NCBI RefSeq assembly: GCF_037646345.1
Contig: NZ_JBBEWR010000002.1
Location: forward strand, 62,001 to 126,000
From: Ascidiimonas aurantiaca
Lineage (GTDB): Bacteria > Bacteroidota > Bacteroidia > Flavobacteriales > Flavobacteriaceae
DNA: 64,000 nucleotides
Direction: 5' to 3'
Part shown: positions 35,817 through 44,097 of the stretch, piece after piece
Numbering within the stretch: the first letter of the stretch is position 1
Layout: the number at the start of each line of letters is the position of its first letter
Made by a program: the position numbers and the translations under genes
Notes under the pieces: generated by a model
What the model was told of the DNA's origin: nothing
The model's input: only the letters and a program-made list of their open reading frames with translations
The model's database searches: none

Positions 35817-37451
35817 TTAATCTTGTGTTACTTCGTTTTCCACTTTGCTTATACCAATTAAAATATCTTCATCCTCTTCCATTTCTCCTATAAAATTTAT
35901 AAGGTCTGTGTGATTGTAAACTGAAGGATACAAATGTTCACCTATTATAAATGCCGGTGTAAACATGAGTTCGTTAGTAAAATTCTGATCTCTTTGCATT
36001 TTTAGAAGATTGTTTATACCCTCTGCATTCTTTTCATCTGGTTTTCCATATTCAGAAAACCAATTATCTATATTTTTATTGTTAAACCATGTGTCCATAG
36101 CTGTTAAGAGCCCTTCTTGTCCTTCATCACGATAAATTTCCACAAGACGTTGATGAATACCCAATGAATTTTCATCGGCGTTTTCAGGGTCAACGCTAAA
36201 CCGTATATTAATACGAACATTTTTCCCGTATCGTTTAAGGATTTTGTGTACAGACTCATGAGCACCTTTACAATACCCGCAAAAGGGATTAGTAACCATA
36301 CTAAGTTTTAAGGGGGCATCGGGATTTCCCAGTGCCAGGGTTGACTCTAATGTATGGTATTCTATTTGTCTTGAAGAAACCAGAGTGTTTTTAAACAGAG
36401 GATAATTTCTTTTGAAACGTACTGCTGCCATATTAGCTGATTTCAGATCAAAATATTCTTTAATATAAGGTTTCAGACCCATCCATACCATAAGAGAGGC
36501 AAGGTTTATCAAAACAAAAACAGAAATGGCCGTAGCCTGTACCGGGATACTCACGGGGGTGCCGGCCAGAAAAAGAAACAGTGCCTGTACATAGAGTGTA
36601 CCGGCAATACCTAAACATATTGGGCACCACTTTTTAGCAATTCGGTATTGGTAGTAAAAAGAATATATGGTAACAGGAATAGCAATTAATAGACTTAATA
36701 GGGATAATTGTGCAAAGTATCCTGCCAATACTCCGGTTCCTATAAGAGCTATGTTGAGTAATTGAGCGGAAAAGAATGAAATACTTACATCGCTGAGCCC
36801 TATTACTCCCAAGAATTTGGCTTTTACTGAGGTGATAACCGATTCACAATCGGTAGTTGAGGAAACAGTACAAACTCCAGAGGTAAGTGTTTTGGTCATG
36901 CCAAACTCCTGCTTAAGAGCCTCAACTGCCAGGAAAATACCCAGAAAAGTAAAAAGAAAGAAGGAAGTAAAGGCCCAATTATTACTTAGTATAAATACTG
37001 CTATTAAAGCAGGGATCGCAAGAACAGGGAAAAGTATTCCGAAAGGGATTTTACTTTTTGTTTCCGATGTTTGTGTATCTTCTGTTTTTTCGGCAATGAG
37101 AATGATCCCTGTCCATTTTTTGGTAAAGGGTTCTTTGTCAAGATATTGCATGTTACCATCGTAATAATAACTAAAGCCGTTGCCTTCCCGCGATACGAAA
37201 GTAAGGTATTGCGATCCGTTTTTCGCATCGAGCAGCGCAATAAAATTATCAGGTAAAAGATCTATCTGATCTTTTGGTACCTGAGTGGCAACATTATCAA
37301 TATTAAAAAAGCTTAAAGACTCACTAAACGAGAGAAGAGAAGGATAGTCGGGATGGGTTTCTGTCTGAAATTTATATTCTTCAAAATCAATAAGTATTTT
37401 TTCCTTTTTAAGATATCGAATCATAAATTCGAAAGGACTTGCATTTTTCAT
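35817..37451 (-). CDS. C39-like / VKOR / thioredoxin fusion membrane protein (disulfide bond formation)
   Basis: A 544-residue fusion with three parts. Residues 1-118 resemble a C39 peptidase fold (SFSESLSFFNIDNVATQVPK; GFSYYYDGNMQYLDKEPF; KKWTGIILI), but the catalytic Cys and His are missing, so it may bind leader peptides without cutting. Residues ~130-330 are a VKOR domain with membrane helices, the loop pair Cys194/Cys202 and the quinone-side CPIC (276-279). Residues ~375-530 are a DsbA/DsbG-like thioredoxin domain with CGYC (391-394) and the cis-Pro region FTPAF. Together these form a complete oxidising relay. It lies on the same strand as two six-Cys leader peptides upstream, making them likely substrates (inference). 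Confidence 0.9.
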   Translation of the reverse strand: MKNASPFEFMIRYLKKEKILIDFEEYKFQTETHPDYPSLLSFSESLSFFNIDNVATQVPKDQIDLLPDNFIALLDAKNGSQYLTFVSREGNGFSYYYDGNMQYLDKEPFTKKWTGIILIAEKTEDTQTSETKSKIPFGILFPVLAIPALIAVFILSNNWAFTSFFLFTFLGIFLAVEALKQEFGMTKTLTSGVCTVSSTTDCESVITSVKAKFLGVIGLSDVSISFFSAQLLNIALIGTGVLAGYFAQLSLLSLLIAIPVTIYSFYYQYRIAKKWCPICLGIAGTLYVQALFLFLAGTPVSIPVQATAISVFVLINLASLMVWMGLKPYIKEYFDLKSANMAAVRFKRNYPLFKNTLVSSRQIEYHTLESTLALGNPDAPLKLSMVTNPFCGYCKGAHESVHKILKRYGKNVRINIRFSVDPENADENSLGIHQRLVEIYRDEGQEGLLTAMDTWFNNKNIDNWFSEYGKPDEKNAEGINNLLKMQRDQNFTNELMFTPAFIIGEHLYPSVYNHTDLINFIGEMEEDEDILIGISKVENEVTQD

Positions 37452-37803
37452 AGACTTTACAAATTAAAAGGGCAGATACCGAAATAATGTAAAACAGCTT
37501 GTATAGTGCCTGAAATGAATGGGTTTTTCAATACATTTGGTTATATACAATGTTTGACAGCCTCATTTATATACCTGAGAGGTTAAAAAAGTATTTAGCT
37601 GCCAATAAACAAAACCCACAGTTTCATATCTTTAAAAACATTACGAGATACATACCTTCTTAGAATTAAACTACATCTAATATATAGAAGATTTTTTACA
37701 AACTGACAGCTATTTTAGTTAATGTTTCTAAAAGGAAATCGCATGGGTTTTAGAAGTACAAAAGCAAAGAAACTGAATTTTGAATTTTTCTGTCTTTCAG
37801 TTT
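37452..37803. other. Non-coding interval between the VKOR fusion and peptide gene 1
   Basis: 352 bases, AT-rich. I see no open frame with a credible start and no TAnnTTTG element on the minus strand. There is no long inverted repeat. It may carry the 3' UTR of the peptide unit and an unrecognised promoter for the VKOR fusion gene. Confidence 0.5.
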
Positions 37804-38001
37804 CTAGCATTTGTTCCAACATTCTGAGATGGACGTTACACATCCAAAATCTTTGCCGTTACAGGTACATTTAAAACTTCCTTCAGCGCAATCGGAATCA
37901 GCGTTTTCGGGGGCCAGCCCTATTTGGCGACCACCTGATATTTTACGCATTTCGTTTTTGGGAATACTGGTTCCTATGTTTTTAATGCTTATTTTTTTCA
38001 T
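37804..38001 (-). CDS. Double-glycine-leader six-cysteine peptide 1
   Basis: A 65-residue precursor. Leader MKKISIKNIGTSIPKNEMRKISGG ends in Gly-Gly at 23-24, the usual cut site of C39-type exporters. The predicted 41-residue core has six cysteines with spacing C-x6-C-x1-C-x6-C-x6-C-x3-C and the shared block FKCTCNG.DFGCV.SI..CWNKC. The paralogue at 38118-38288 has exactly the same spacing. No lanthipeptide or radical-SAM maturase is adjacent, whereas a disulfide-forming VKOR-thioredoxin fusion is, so three disulfides are the likely modification (inference). The function is unknown. A bacteriocin, signal or structural peptide are all possible. Confidence 0.85.
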   Translation of the reverse strand: MKKISIKNIGTSIPKNEMRKISGGRQIGLAPENADSDCAEGSFKCTCNGKDFGCVTSISECWNKC

Positions 38002-38076
38002 TTCTCAGTGTTTTAAAGTTTTTTACGTTTAATATGCTAGTCAGGTTACGAGTTTACAGTGGGAGGCTAGCATATT

Positions 38077-38102
38077 GAAAGGAGGAGCAATCTCCTCCTT
38101 TC
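38077..38102. other. Perfect hairpin between the two peptide genes
   Basis: Stem GAAAGGAGGAG / CTCCTCCTTTC (11 bp) with a four-base CAAT loop, 16 bases after the stop of peptide 2 and 76 bases before the start of peptide 1. On the minus strand only three T residues follow, so it is a poor classic terminator. It may instead act as a processing or stability element, or partial attenuator, setting the ratio of the two peptides. Confidence 0.7.
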
Positions 38103-38117
38103 ATAAGCTTTGGTTAA

Positions 38118-38288
38118 TTAGCACTTATTCCAGCAACTTTGGATAGAAGATACACATCCAAAATCTCTTCCGTTACAAGTACATTTGAATTGTCCTGAAG
38201 GACAACCGCCACCTGAACCTCCAGTAATTTTTCTCATGGCATCTTTGGAGATCACGTTTTTAACGTCTTTAATACTCAACTTTTTCAT
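38118..38288 (-). CDS. Double-glycine-leader six-cysteine peptide 2
   Basis: A 56-residue precursor read directly from the minus strand. Leader MKKLSIKDVKNVISKDAMRK is followed by ITGG (Gly-Gly at 23-24). The core is 32 residues, beginning SGGGCPSGQFKCTCNGRDFG and ending SCWNKC. Its six cysteines match those of peptide 1 position for position. The core differs from peptide 1 mainly in a shorter N-terminal tail. It is the first small gene after the DUF6734-like gene on the same strand, with 69 bases between them. It is too short for many gene finders and could be missed in annotation. Confidence 0.85.
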   Translation of the reverse strand: MKKLSIKDVKNVISKDAMRKITGGSGGGCPSGQFKCTCNGRDFGCVSSIQSCWNKC

Positions 38289-38357
38289 TTTAATTTTTAT
38301 TAGAATTAGGCCTACTCTTTTAAAGGTTTTTCGGCAATCACCTAAAAGCTACGTAAC

Positions 38358-39839
38358 TTATATTTTGAGTGCTATCACTTTTTTTGCTATTAAGTCATGT
38401 AAACGGTTGTTCATTAGCATAATGAAATCCCCTACCGTGTTTTCGGGGTTTTCCATATCTACGTATTGTAACATTTTGTCGAGAAATTCACTGTACCTGA
38501 TTGGTTTTTCCAGTTCTTCCAGTATTACCTGGTCAATCTCATCAATAATATACTCTGAAGTGTGGCCGTCTATTTCGCATACCAGTACTACGCATGCATC
38601 ACTTACCAGATCAACTTTTGTTGAATTATTAACCGCCAGTGGCGAGATTTTCTCCATAAAATCAACCTCTACCATGGCATTTTCCTGAAGCTTGTAGAGC
38701 AGAAAATCTTCTTTTTGTTCTGTAATTTTCAAAAATGTATGACATCCTATTTTGCTGGCAACATCTCTGCCAAGCAGGTAGGTAGAAGAAGGGGATTGAT
38801 TTTTCACATAAGCGTTTAAGAATTCATTGTCTATTTGGTTAGGCATGGGAGCCACTATAGTTTTTTCCTGCTGAATGGCTACTTCATAAAAGGAGGAGAG
38901 GATCTCTTTATCTGATAGCTTTTTTAAAGAAAAGAGATTTTCGTTACCATTTAGGTAGGTGAATGTTTTTGGCATTAACTTCGAAAGTCTCTCAAGGTAT
39001 TCCGGGTATTCATGAAGAATATAAGTTTCCATGTTTCTGCAGATATTCACATTTCTTTTGAAATCACCCAAAAGATGCAGATAAGTACGCCTTAACGGTA
39101 CTTCCTCAAAAGCTCCCAGATCTTTATATCCGTAGCCACTGTCTTCTAATACTTTTTTAATCAGGCATCCCACTTCCCGGTTTTCTTTTTGAGCCAGACA
39201 ATAAAACAAAAGTTGTTCAAAGAATATATTGAAGTTAAACCGGCATATTTTATCAAGTACGGGAGCGTTTTTATCTACAAAATCAAAGGCTTTCTTTACA
39301 TATTCTTTAAAAAAAGCAATGTTGTTCCCGCCCGTAATCCCCATATTGTACATTTTGACGGTCTCTCCTTTATCAAATTCCTCCTGAATTTCTGGGGGAT
39401 AAAAAAGAATATGTTTGTTAAGCCCCTCTAACATTTTTTTGTAGTGTTTGGTTTCCCTTTCCAGGTTTTGAGCGATAAGGGGAGATGTTAACAAGTCATC
39501 TGGAAATCGTTCCCAAACAAATACATCACCATCTACATGTAAAAACGGCTCGTCCTGAAGGCTGTATGTGTATATTTTAGGAAGGGCCCAGAGATCAGAA
39601 TCGTAGGTGTTTAATTCATCAAGACCTACATGAACTTTGGTGTAGGGAAGCTTCAGTTTATTAATGAGTATATCGTATCCCTGTCTGTCGGTATAGAGTT
39701 CTACTTCATCATAATACTTGATAAGTTGATTACTGCTTAATATCCAACCAAGCCAATGATACTTGGGGGCTGCCCAGCCATAATAGGATCTCAGTGGATC
39801 TGGTTTTTTTCCCGACCAGAAAGTCTGTACTATCCTCAT
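38358..39839 (-). CDS. DUF6734-like glycosyltransferase-fold protein of the peptide cluster
   Basis: A 493-residue cytosolic protein. The N-terminal ~300 residues look like a GT-A glycosyltransferase: MRIVQTFWSGKKPDPLRSYYGW at the start, LWALPKIYTYSLQDEPFLHV, and DGDVFVWE, with D103-G-D105 as a possible metal-binding DxD. TGGNNIAFFKEYV follows. The last ~110 residues (DACVVLVCEIDGHTSEYIIDEIDQVILEELEKP) form a separate module, perhaps a small winged-helix or peptide-recognition fold. The DUF6734 label is from memory. Upstream of both peptide genes on the same strand, it may modify or regulate them, but no direct evidence exists. Confidence 0.7.
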   Translation of the reverse strand: MRIVQTFWSGKKPDPLRSYYGWAAPKYHWLGWILSSNQLIKYYDEVELYTDRQGYDILINKLKLPYTKVHVGLDELNTYDSDLWALPKIYTYSLQDEPFLHVDGDVFVWERFPDDLLTSPLIAQNLERETKHYKKMLEGLNKHILFYPPEIQEEFDKGETVKMYNMGITGGNNIAFFKEYVKKAFDFVDKNAPVLDKICRFNFNIFFEQLLFYCLAQKENREVGCLIKKVLEDSGYGYKDLGAFEEVPLRRTYLHLLGDFKRNVNICRNMETYILHEYPEYLERLSKLMPKTFTYLNGNENLFSLKKLSDKEILSSFYEVAIQQEKTIVAPMPNQIDNEFLNAYVKNQSPSSTYLLGRDVASKIGCHTFLKITEQKEDFLLYKLQENAMVEVDFMEKISPLAVNNSTKVDLVSDACVVLVCEIDGHTSEYIIDEIDQVILEELEKPIRYSEFLDKMLQYVDMENPENTVGDFIMLMNNRLHDLIAKKVIALKI

Positions 39840-40148
39840 GATGCTTTTTTATACTATTAAAAAAATTATTTTCTTTCTTTTTTGAAAGAAAAGACCGCAA
39901 TTTTGTAAAATTTAAATAACCTTCCAATATTTTAAGAATAATTTAATAATATTCTTAATCAAAATGTAGCTTTATACGTTTTAAAAGAAATAGTTACTTC
40001 CTGATCTTGCTTTTTATAGCTGGTATTTGTTATGAGTCTCGAATAAAAGTGATTCACAGAGAAAATAAAGTATGATATTCTATGTGTTTTGAATGTACGT
40101 ATTACAAAGCATCGTCCTATATTTGCAGAGCAAAATGATCGTTATTTC
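39840..40148. promoter_or_regulatory. Divergent intergenic region between the peptide cluster and mpl
   Basis: 309 bases, strongly AT-rich near 39840-39960. On the + strand TATATTTG at 40118-40125 matches the -7 consensus and ends 23 bases before the mpl ATG. No matching -7 element was seen on the minus strand for the peptide cluster, so that promoter is undefined and could depend on another sigma factor. Confidence 0.5.
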
Positions 40149-41501
40149 ATGAAAATCCATTTTATTTCAATTGGCGGAAGTGCCATGCACAATCTCGCAC
40201 TGGCATTGCACGCTAAAGGATATATAATTACCGGAAGTGATGATACCATTTTTGAACCTTCCCGGTCACGCCTTTTAAAAGAGAACCTGCTACCTGAAGA
40301 AGAAGGGTGGTTTCCTGAAAAAATAAATGAAGATCTGGATGCAGTAATTGTAGGTATGCATGCACGTGCAGATAATTCTGAATTGCTGAAAGCCCAATCT
40401 ATGGGGATTCGTGTTTTTTCTTACCCCGAGTTTATCTATGAACAATCGAAACATAAAACGAGGGTAGTTATTGGGGGAAGCCACGGTAAAACAACGATTA
40501 CGTCTATGATACTCCATGTGATGAACTATCATGAGCGGGAAGTAGATTATCTGGTTGGCGCTCAATTAGATGGCTTTGATACTATGGTACACCTAACAGA
40601 TGAAAATGATTTTATTGTATTGGAAGGAGATGAATATCTGGCATCTCCCATAGACCGAAGGCCCAAATTTCATTTGTACCAACCTAACATAGCACTTATA
40701 AGTGGCATAGCCTGGGATCATATTAATGTGTTCCCTACATTTGAAGATTATATAGATCAGTTTCGTATATTCACAGATAGCGTTGTACGCGGAGGTATTA
40801 TGGTGTACAACCTGGAAGACGAGATCGTTAAAGAAGTAGTAGAGACTTCTCAGAATACGATTCGTAAACACGGGTATATTACCCATAACTATCGTATTGA
40901 CAATGGACAAACGCTTATTGAAACTTCTGAAGGAGAACTTCCTGTTGAAATCTTTGGCAGACACAATCTAAATAATCTTTCCGGTGCAAAATGGATATGC
41001 CAGCACATGGGTATAGACGAAGCCGACTTTTACGAAGCTATAGGCTCATTTAGAGGAGCTGATAAACGACTTGAAAAAATAGCTGAAAACCCAAAAACGG
41101 TAATTTTTAAAGATTTTGCGCATGCGCCAAGCAAAGTGGGAGCTACCGTGAAAGCAGTCAGGCAGCAGTATCCTGATAAAAAACTACTGGCGTGTCTGGA
41201 GTTGCATACCTATAGCAGCCTTAACCACTCTTTTATTGACCAGTATTCGGGAATGCTTGACCAGGCAGATGAAGCAGTTGTTTTCTATACACCCGAAGCA
41301 CTAAAAATTAAAAAGCTCGAAGCAATTACTCCGGAGCGTATTACCAGTGCTTTTTCAAGAAAGGATCTTACCGTCATAACAGATGCCCGGGGTTTTAAAA
41401 CTTTTCTTTTAGAGTACCCGTTAGAAAATACAGTAGTATTGCTTATGAGTTCAGGAGACTACGGAGGTCTGGACTTTGATAACCTGAGATCGCTGCTATA
41501 A
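40149..41501 (+). CDS. mpl: UDP-N-acetylmuramate:L-alanyl-gamma-D-glutamyl-meso-diaminopimelate ligase (Mpl)
   Basis: Mur ligase-family enzyme that recycles cell-wall tripeptide onto UDP-MurNAc. The start MKIHFISIGGSAMHNLALAL at 40149 is chosen because the Rossmann motif lies directly after it and a -7 promoter sits at 40118-40125. An extension to 40089 would overlap that promoter. Visible are the P-loop VIGGSHGKTTITSMI, LEGDEYLASPIDRRPKF, the domain with FGRHNLNNLSGA and the C-terminal FKDFAHAPSKVGATVKAV. It has 450 residues. MurC is the alternative, but SIGGSAMHNLA and FAHAPSKV point to Mpl. Confidence 0.93.
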   Translation: MKIHFISIGGSAMHNLALALHAKGYIITGSDDTIFEPSRSRLLKENLLPEEEGWFPEKINEDLDAVIVGMHARADNSELLKAQSMGIRVFSYPEFIYEQSKHKTRVVIGGSHGKTTITSMILHVMNYHEREVDYLVGAQLDGFDTMVHLTDENDFIVLEGDEYLASPIDRRPKFHLYQPNIALISGIAWDHINVFPTFEDYIDQFRIFTDSVVRGGIMVYNLEDEIVKEVVETSQNTIRKHGYITHNYRIDNGQTLIETSEGELPVEIFGRHNLNNLSGAKWICQHMGIDEADFYEAIGSFRGADKRLEKIAENPKTVIFKDFAHAPSKVGATVKAVRQQYPDKKLLACLELHTYSSLNHSFIDQYSGMLDQADEAVVFYTPEALKIKKLEAITPERITSAFSRKDLTVITDARGFKTFLLEYPLENTVVLLMSSGDYGGLDFDNLRSLL

Positions 41502-41544
41502 TCATATTTTTCCGAATGAGAACCTGGCTGTGAAGCCTTTTCAG

Positions 41545-41997
41545 CTATGTATTAAACTGGGTTAGATGATGATCCAGATGTTTGTATTGCATTTTACCCC
41601 ATTGCTCTGGTGTGAACTTCCCGAAAACAGAATGCACAGGCCAGTCTGTTTTTGTTCTTTGTTGGTGGAACAGTTCTATAAGTTCAAGTAGTTTTGCTTT
41701 TTCTTCAGCAAAGTCTTTGGCGTCACTAATCTTGAGTTCTTTGGCAGTGGGTAGGTTTTTCTTCCAGGGCTTGTCGTTATAAAGTGTTTTTTTGAAAAGA
41801 GAGAACATGAATTTTTTGAAACCGCTTATTTTGGATGTAAATACCCTATCGCCCAGAGAAATACGTAAAGGTACCTGACAATGTGCCAACATTTGAGATA
41901 CTGTCATCTCTCCCCAGGAAGGCGTACTATTTTCCGACAATGTATCAATTCGGTTTTTTATCTCCTGTATATCAGTATCTTCAAAAAGTGATTTCAT
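41545..41997 (-). CDS. DUF1569 / DinB-superfamily protein
   Basis: A 150-residue cytosolic protein. It has the pattern of DUF1569, a DinB-like four-helix bundle: WGEMTVSQMLAHCQVPLRIS (metal-ligand-type His in AHCQ), and HSVFGKFTPEQWGKMQYKHLDHHLTQF with the C-terminal HLDHHL. DinB-like bundles often bind a divalent metal and are linked to thiol-dependent chemistry or stress. The exact role is unknown. It is a single gene, divergent from radC. Confidence 0.82.
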   Translation of the reverse strand: MKSLFEDTDIQEIKNRIDTLSENSTPSWGEMTVSQMLAHCQVPLRISLGDRVFTSKISGFKKFMFSLFKKTLYNDKPWKKNLPTAKELKISDAKDFAEEKAKLLELIELFHQQRTKTDWPVHSVFGKFTPEQWGKMQYKHLDHHLTQFNT

Positions 41998-42054
41998 AAA
42001 TAAAAATTAGAAGTTCTAAATTACAATAATTTTTATATCTTCCCTGATAAAAAA

Positions 42055-42753
42055 GTGAAGGAAAAAACGTCACATTATTCCATAAAAGACTGGCATGAAA
42101 GTGATAGGCCCAGAGAGAAACTCATGACCAAAGGGAGAAATGTTTTGACAGATGCCGAATTGCTGGCTATTCTTCTGGGTACCGGGAGTCCATCTGAAAG
42201 TGCGGTATCTCTGGCAAAACGTATTCTTCATTACACACAAAACAACTTAAATGAACTTGGGCGGCTCAGTATTGAGCAATTACAAGAATTTCGTGGTATA
42301 GGAGAGGCTAAAGCGGTTACCATTGCTGCAGCACTGGAGTTAGGAAGAAGACGAAGGTATGAGGTCTTACCCGAAAGAGAACAGATTAATTCGAGTAAAA
42401 AAGCTTTCGGACTTTTGTACCCCATATTAGGTGAATTACCTCATGAAGAATTTTGGATAATACATCTTAACAACTCTAATAAAGTGATACGGTACCTGCA
42501 ATTGAGTAAAGGAGGGATTACGGGAACCTTGGTGGATGTACGGCTGGTACTTAAGCAGGCATTGGAGTTGAACGCCACTTCTTTAATAATGGCACATAAT
42601 CACCCTTCAGGAACTTTAAAACCCAGTGATTCGGATAAAAAACTCACACTTAAAATAAAAACGGCTTGCGAGAGTCTGGATATTAAAGTGCTGGATCATA
42701 TTATTATTGCTGAAAAAGCGTATTTTAGCTTTGCCGATTCAGGTATGCTCTAA
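42055..42753 (+). CDS. radC: DNA repair protein RadC family (JAMM domain)
   Basis: A 232-residue protein. N-terminal helix-hairpin-helix region (LRREKL-like PREKLMTKG, LLGTGSPSESAVSLAKRIL, FRGIGEAKAVTIAAALELGRR) is followed by a JAB1/MPN metalloprotease-like domain with the metal motif MAHNHPSGTLKPSDSD. The historic link to DNA repair is not well supported, and the biochemical function is unsettled. The start codon is GTG at 42055, as there is no in-frame ATG before the conserved SIKDWHESDRPREKL. Confidence 0.92.
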   Translation: MKEKTSHYSIKDWHESDRPREKLMTKGRNVLTDAELLAILLGTGSPSESAVSLAKRILHYTQNNLNELGRLSIEQLQEFRGIGEAKAVTIAAALELGRRRRYEVLPEREQINSSKKAFGLLYPILGELPHEEFWIIHLNNSNKVIRYLQLSKGGITGTLVDVRLVLKQALELNATSLIMAHNHPSGTLKPSDSDKKLTLKIKTACESLDIKVLDHIIIAEKAYFSFADSGML

Positions 42754-42795
42754 CTATCGGGTTATAACGGTATCCTGTAAAGGTTTATGTACTGT

Positions 42796-44097
42796 ATGCT
42801 TTTAATCTACACTCATAAGATCACACCGCGTTTTGTCTATATCATGAAACATATCTTTGTACGTATGTTGGGTATAGACGTTACTTTTACTACTCGGGTA
42901 GAAGATTTTATAGCACATAGCGGCCCTAAGATAACTTATTCCAGACAGCCTTTACAAAAAGAATTTTTTATTCGCAGCCATGAATTATTATTTGAGCAGG
43001 GAATAACCGATCAGGAAGTTACGGTATATTCTTGGGATGGAACCCCCTGCTTCTTCCCGACCAATCAGCGAAGCGATATTCCCTACGATCTATTTGCGGC
43101 TAGTTTTTACATGTTGAGCCGTTATGAAGAATACCTTCCTCATGTAAAAGACAGTCATGGGCGTTATCCGGCCACGGAAAGTATGGCATTTAAAGAAGGT
43201 TTTCTGGAAAAGCCTGTGGTGGACATATGGATACAAAAACTGCGTTTGGCGCTTGAAGAACGTTTTCCCGAAGCTGTTTTCAGTCAAAATACGTTTTCTT
43301 TTGTTTCGCTGGTAGATGTGGCTATTTCACATTGTTTTAAACATCGCGGTATTATACGGTCCACAGGAGGCACACTCCTTGACTTTTTTACTTTTAAATG
43401 GAGGCGCATGTTTAAAAGGTTTGGTGTTTTATTAGGTCTCCAGAAAGATCCCTATGACAATTTTACAGATTTATTGGAGCTGCATAAAAGGTATGGTATC
43501 CCATCTGTTTTTTTTGTGCTGATAGCAGATTATTCACAGTACGACAAAAACATTTCCGTATTTAACCACCGTTTCAGATCATTGATCAAATCTATTGCAG
43601 ATTATACTATTGTTTCACTCATGGCTTCTTATGATTCTTATGAAAACCTTGAAGTGTTGAAAAAGGGAAGATCAAGGCTCATACAGGTGATTAACCGTCC
43701 TGTAAAAAGAGCACGTCTTAGATACAACCGCGTTAATATACCCGAAACGTATAAGCTGTTAGTAGAGGCAGAGTTCAATGAGGATTATACTATGGGATAT
43801 ACACATTATCCCGGTTTCAGGGCCGGTACCTGTTCTCCTTTTTATTTTTATGACATTAGTTACGAAGTGCAGTTGCCGCTTAAAGTGAACCCGTTTTGTA
43901 TTCAGGACTACTCCTTTATCAACCAGACATCGGTTTCTCAGATCATGGAAAAAATCACCACATTAGCAGAGGAAGTAAAAAAAGTAAATGGTACTTTTAT
44001 GACAGTGTTTTCAAACGAAGTATTAGGCGGAAGTTCCGGGCCCCGGTATATAAAAGTGTATGAAGAACTTGTAAAGAAATTAGGAAGTGAAAGATAA
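42796..44097 (+). CDS. Polysaccharide deacetylase-like protein
   Basis: A 433-residue protein resembling Bacteroidota proteins with an N-terminal DUF7033-like region (LIYTHKITPRFVYIMKHIFVRMLGI) and a degenerate NodB/polysaccharide deacetylase domain. The second half has LHKRYGIPSVFFVLIADYSQYD, and TMGYTHYPGFRAGTCSPFYFYD is like the PGFRAG segment of carbohydrate esterase 4 enzymes. The usual metal-binding Asp-Asp near strand 1 is replaced (FVSLVDVAISHCFKHRG has only one Asp), so activity may be altered. The ATG at 42796 is chosen over 42787. The 3' end overlaps the HAD gene by 11 bases. Confidence 0.75.
   Translation: MLLIYTHKITPRFVYIMKHIFVRMLGIDVTFTTRVEDFIAHSGPKITYSRQPLQKEFFIRSHELLFEQGITDQEVTVYSWDGTPCFFPTNQRSDIPYDLFAASFYMLSRYEEYLPHVKDSHGRYPATESMAFKEGFLEKPVVDIWIQKLRLALEERFPEAVFSQNTFSFVSLVDVAISHCFKHRGIIRSTGGTLLDFFTFKWRRMFKRFGVLLGLQKDPYDNFTDLLELHKRYGIPSVFFVLIADYSQYDKNISVFNHRFRSLIKSIADYTIVSLMASYDSYENLEVLKKGRSRLIQVINRPVKRARLRYNRVNIPETYKLLVEAEFNEDYTMGYTHYPGFRAGTCSPFYFYDISYEVQLPLKVNPFCIQDYSFINQTSVSQIMEKITTLAEEVKKVNGTFMTVFSNEVLGGSSGPRYIKVYEELVKKLGSER

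Noticed and set aside
38185..38688. 167-codon + strand frame over the peptide 2 gene and the DUF6734-like gene
   Set aside because: It is antisense to two well-supported genes, is low-complexity Ser/Ile/Thr-rich in its translation, and has no recognisable domain.
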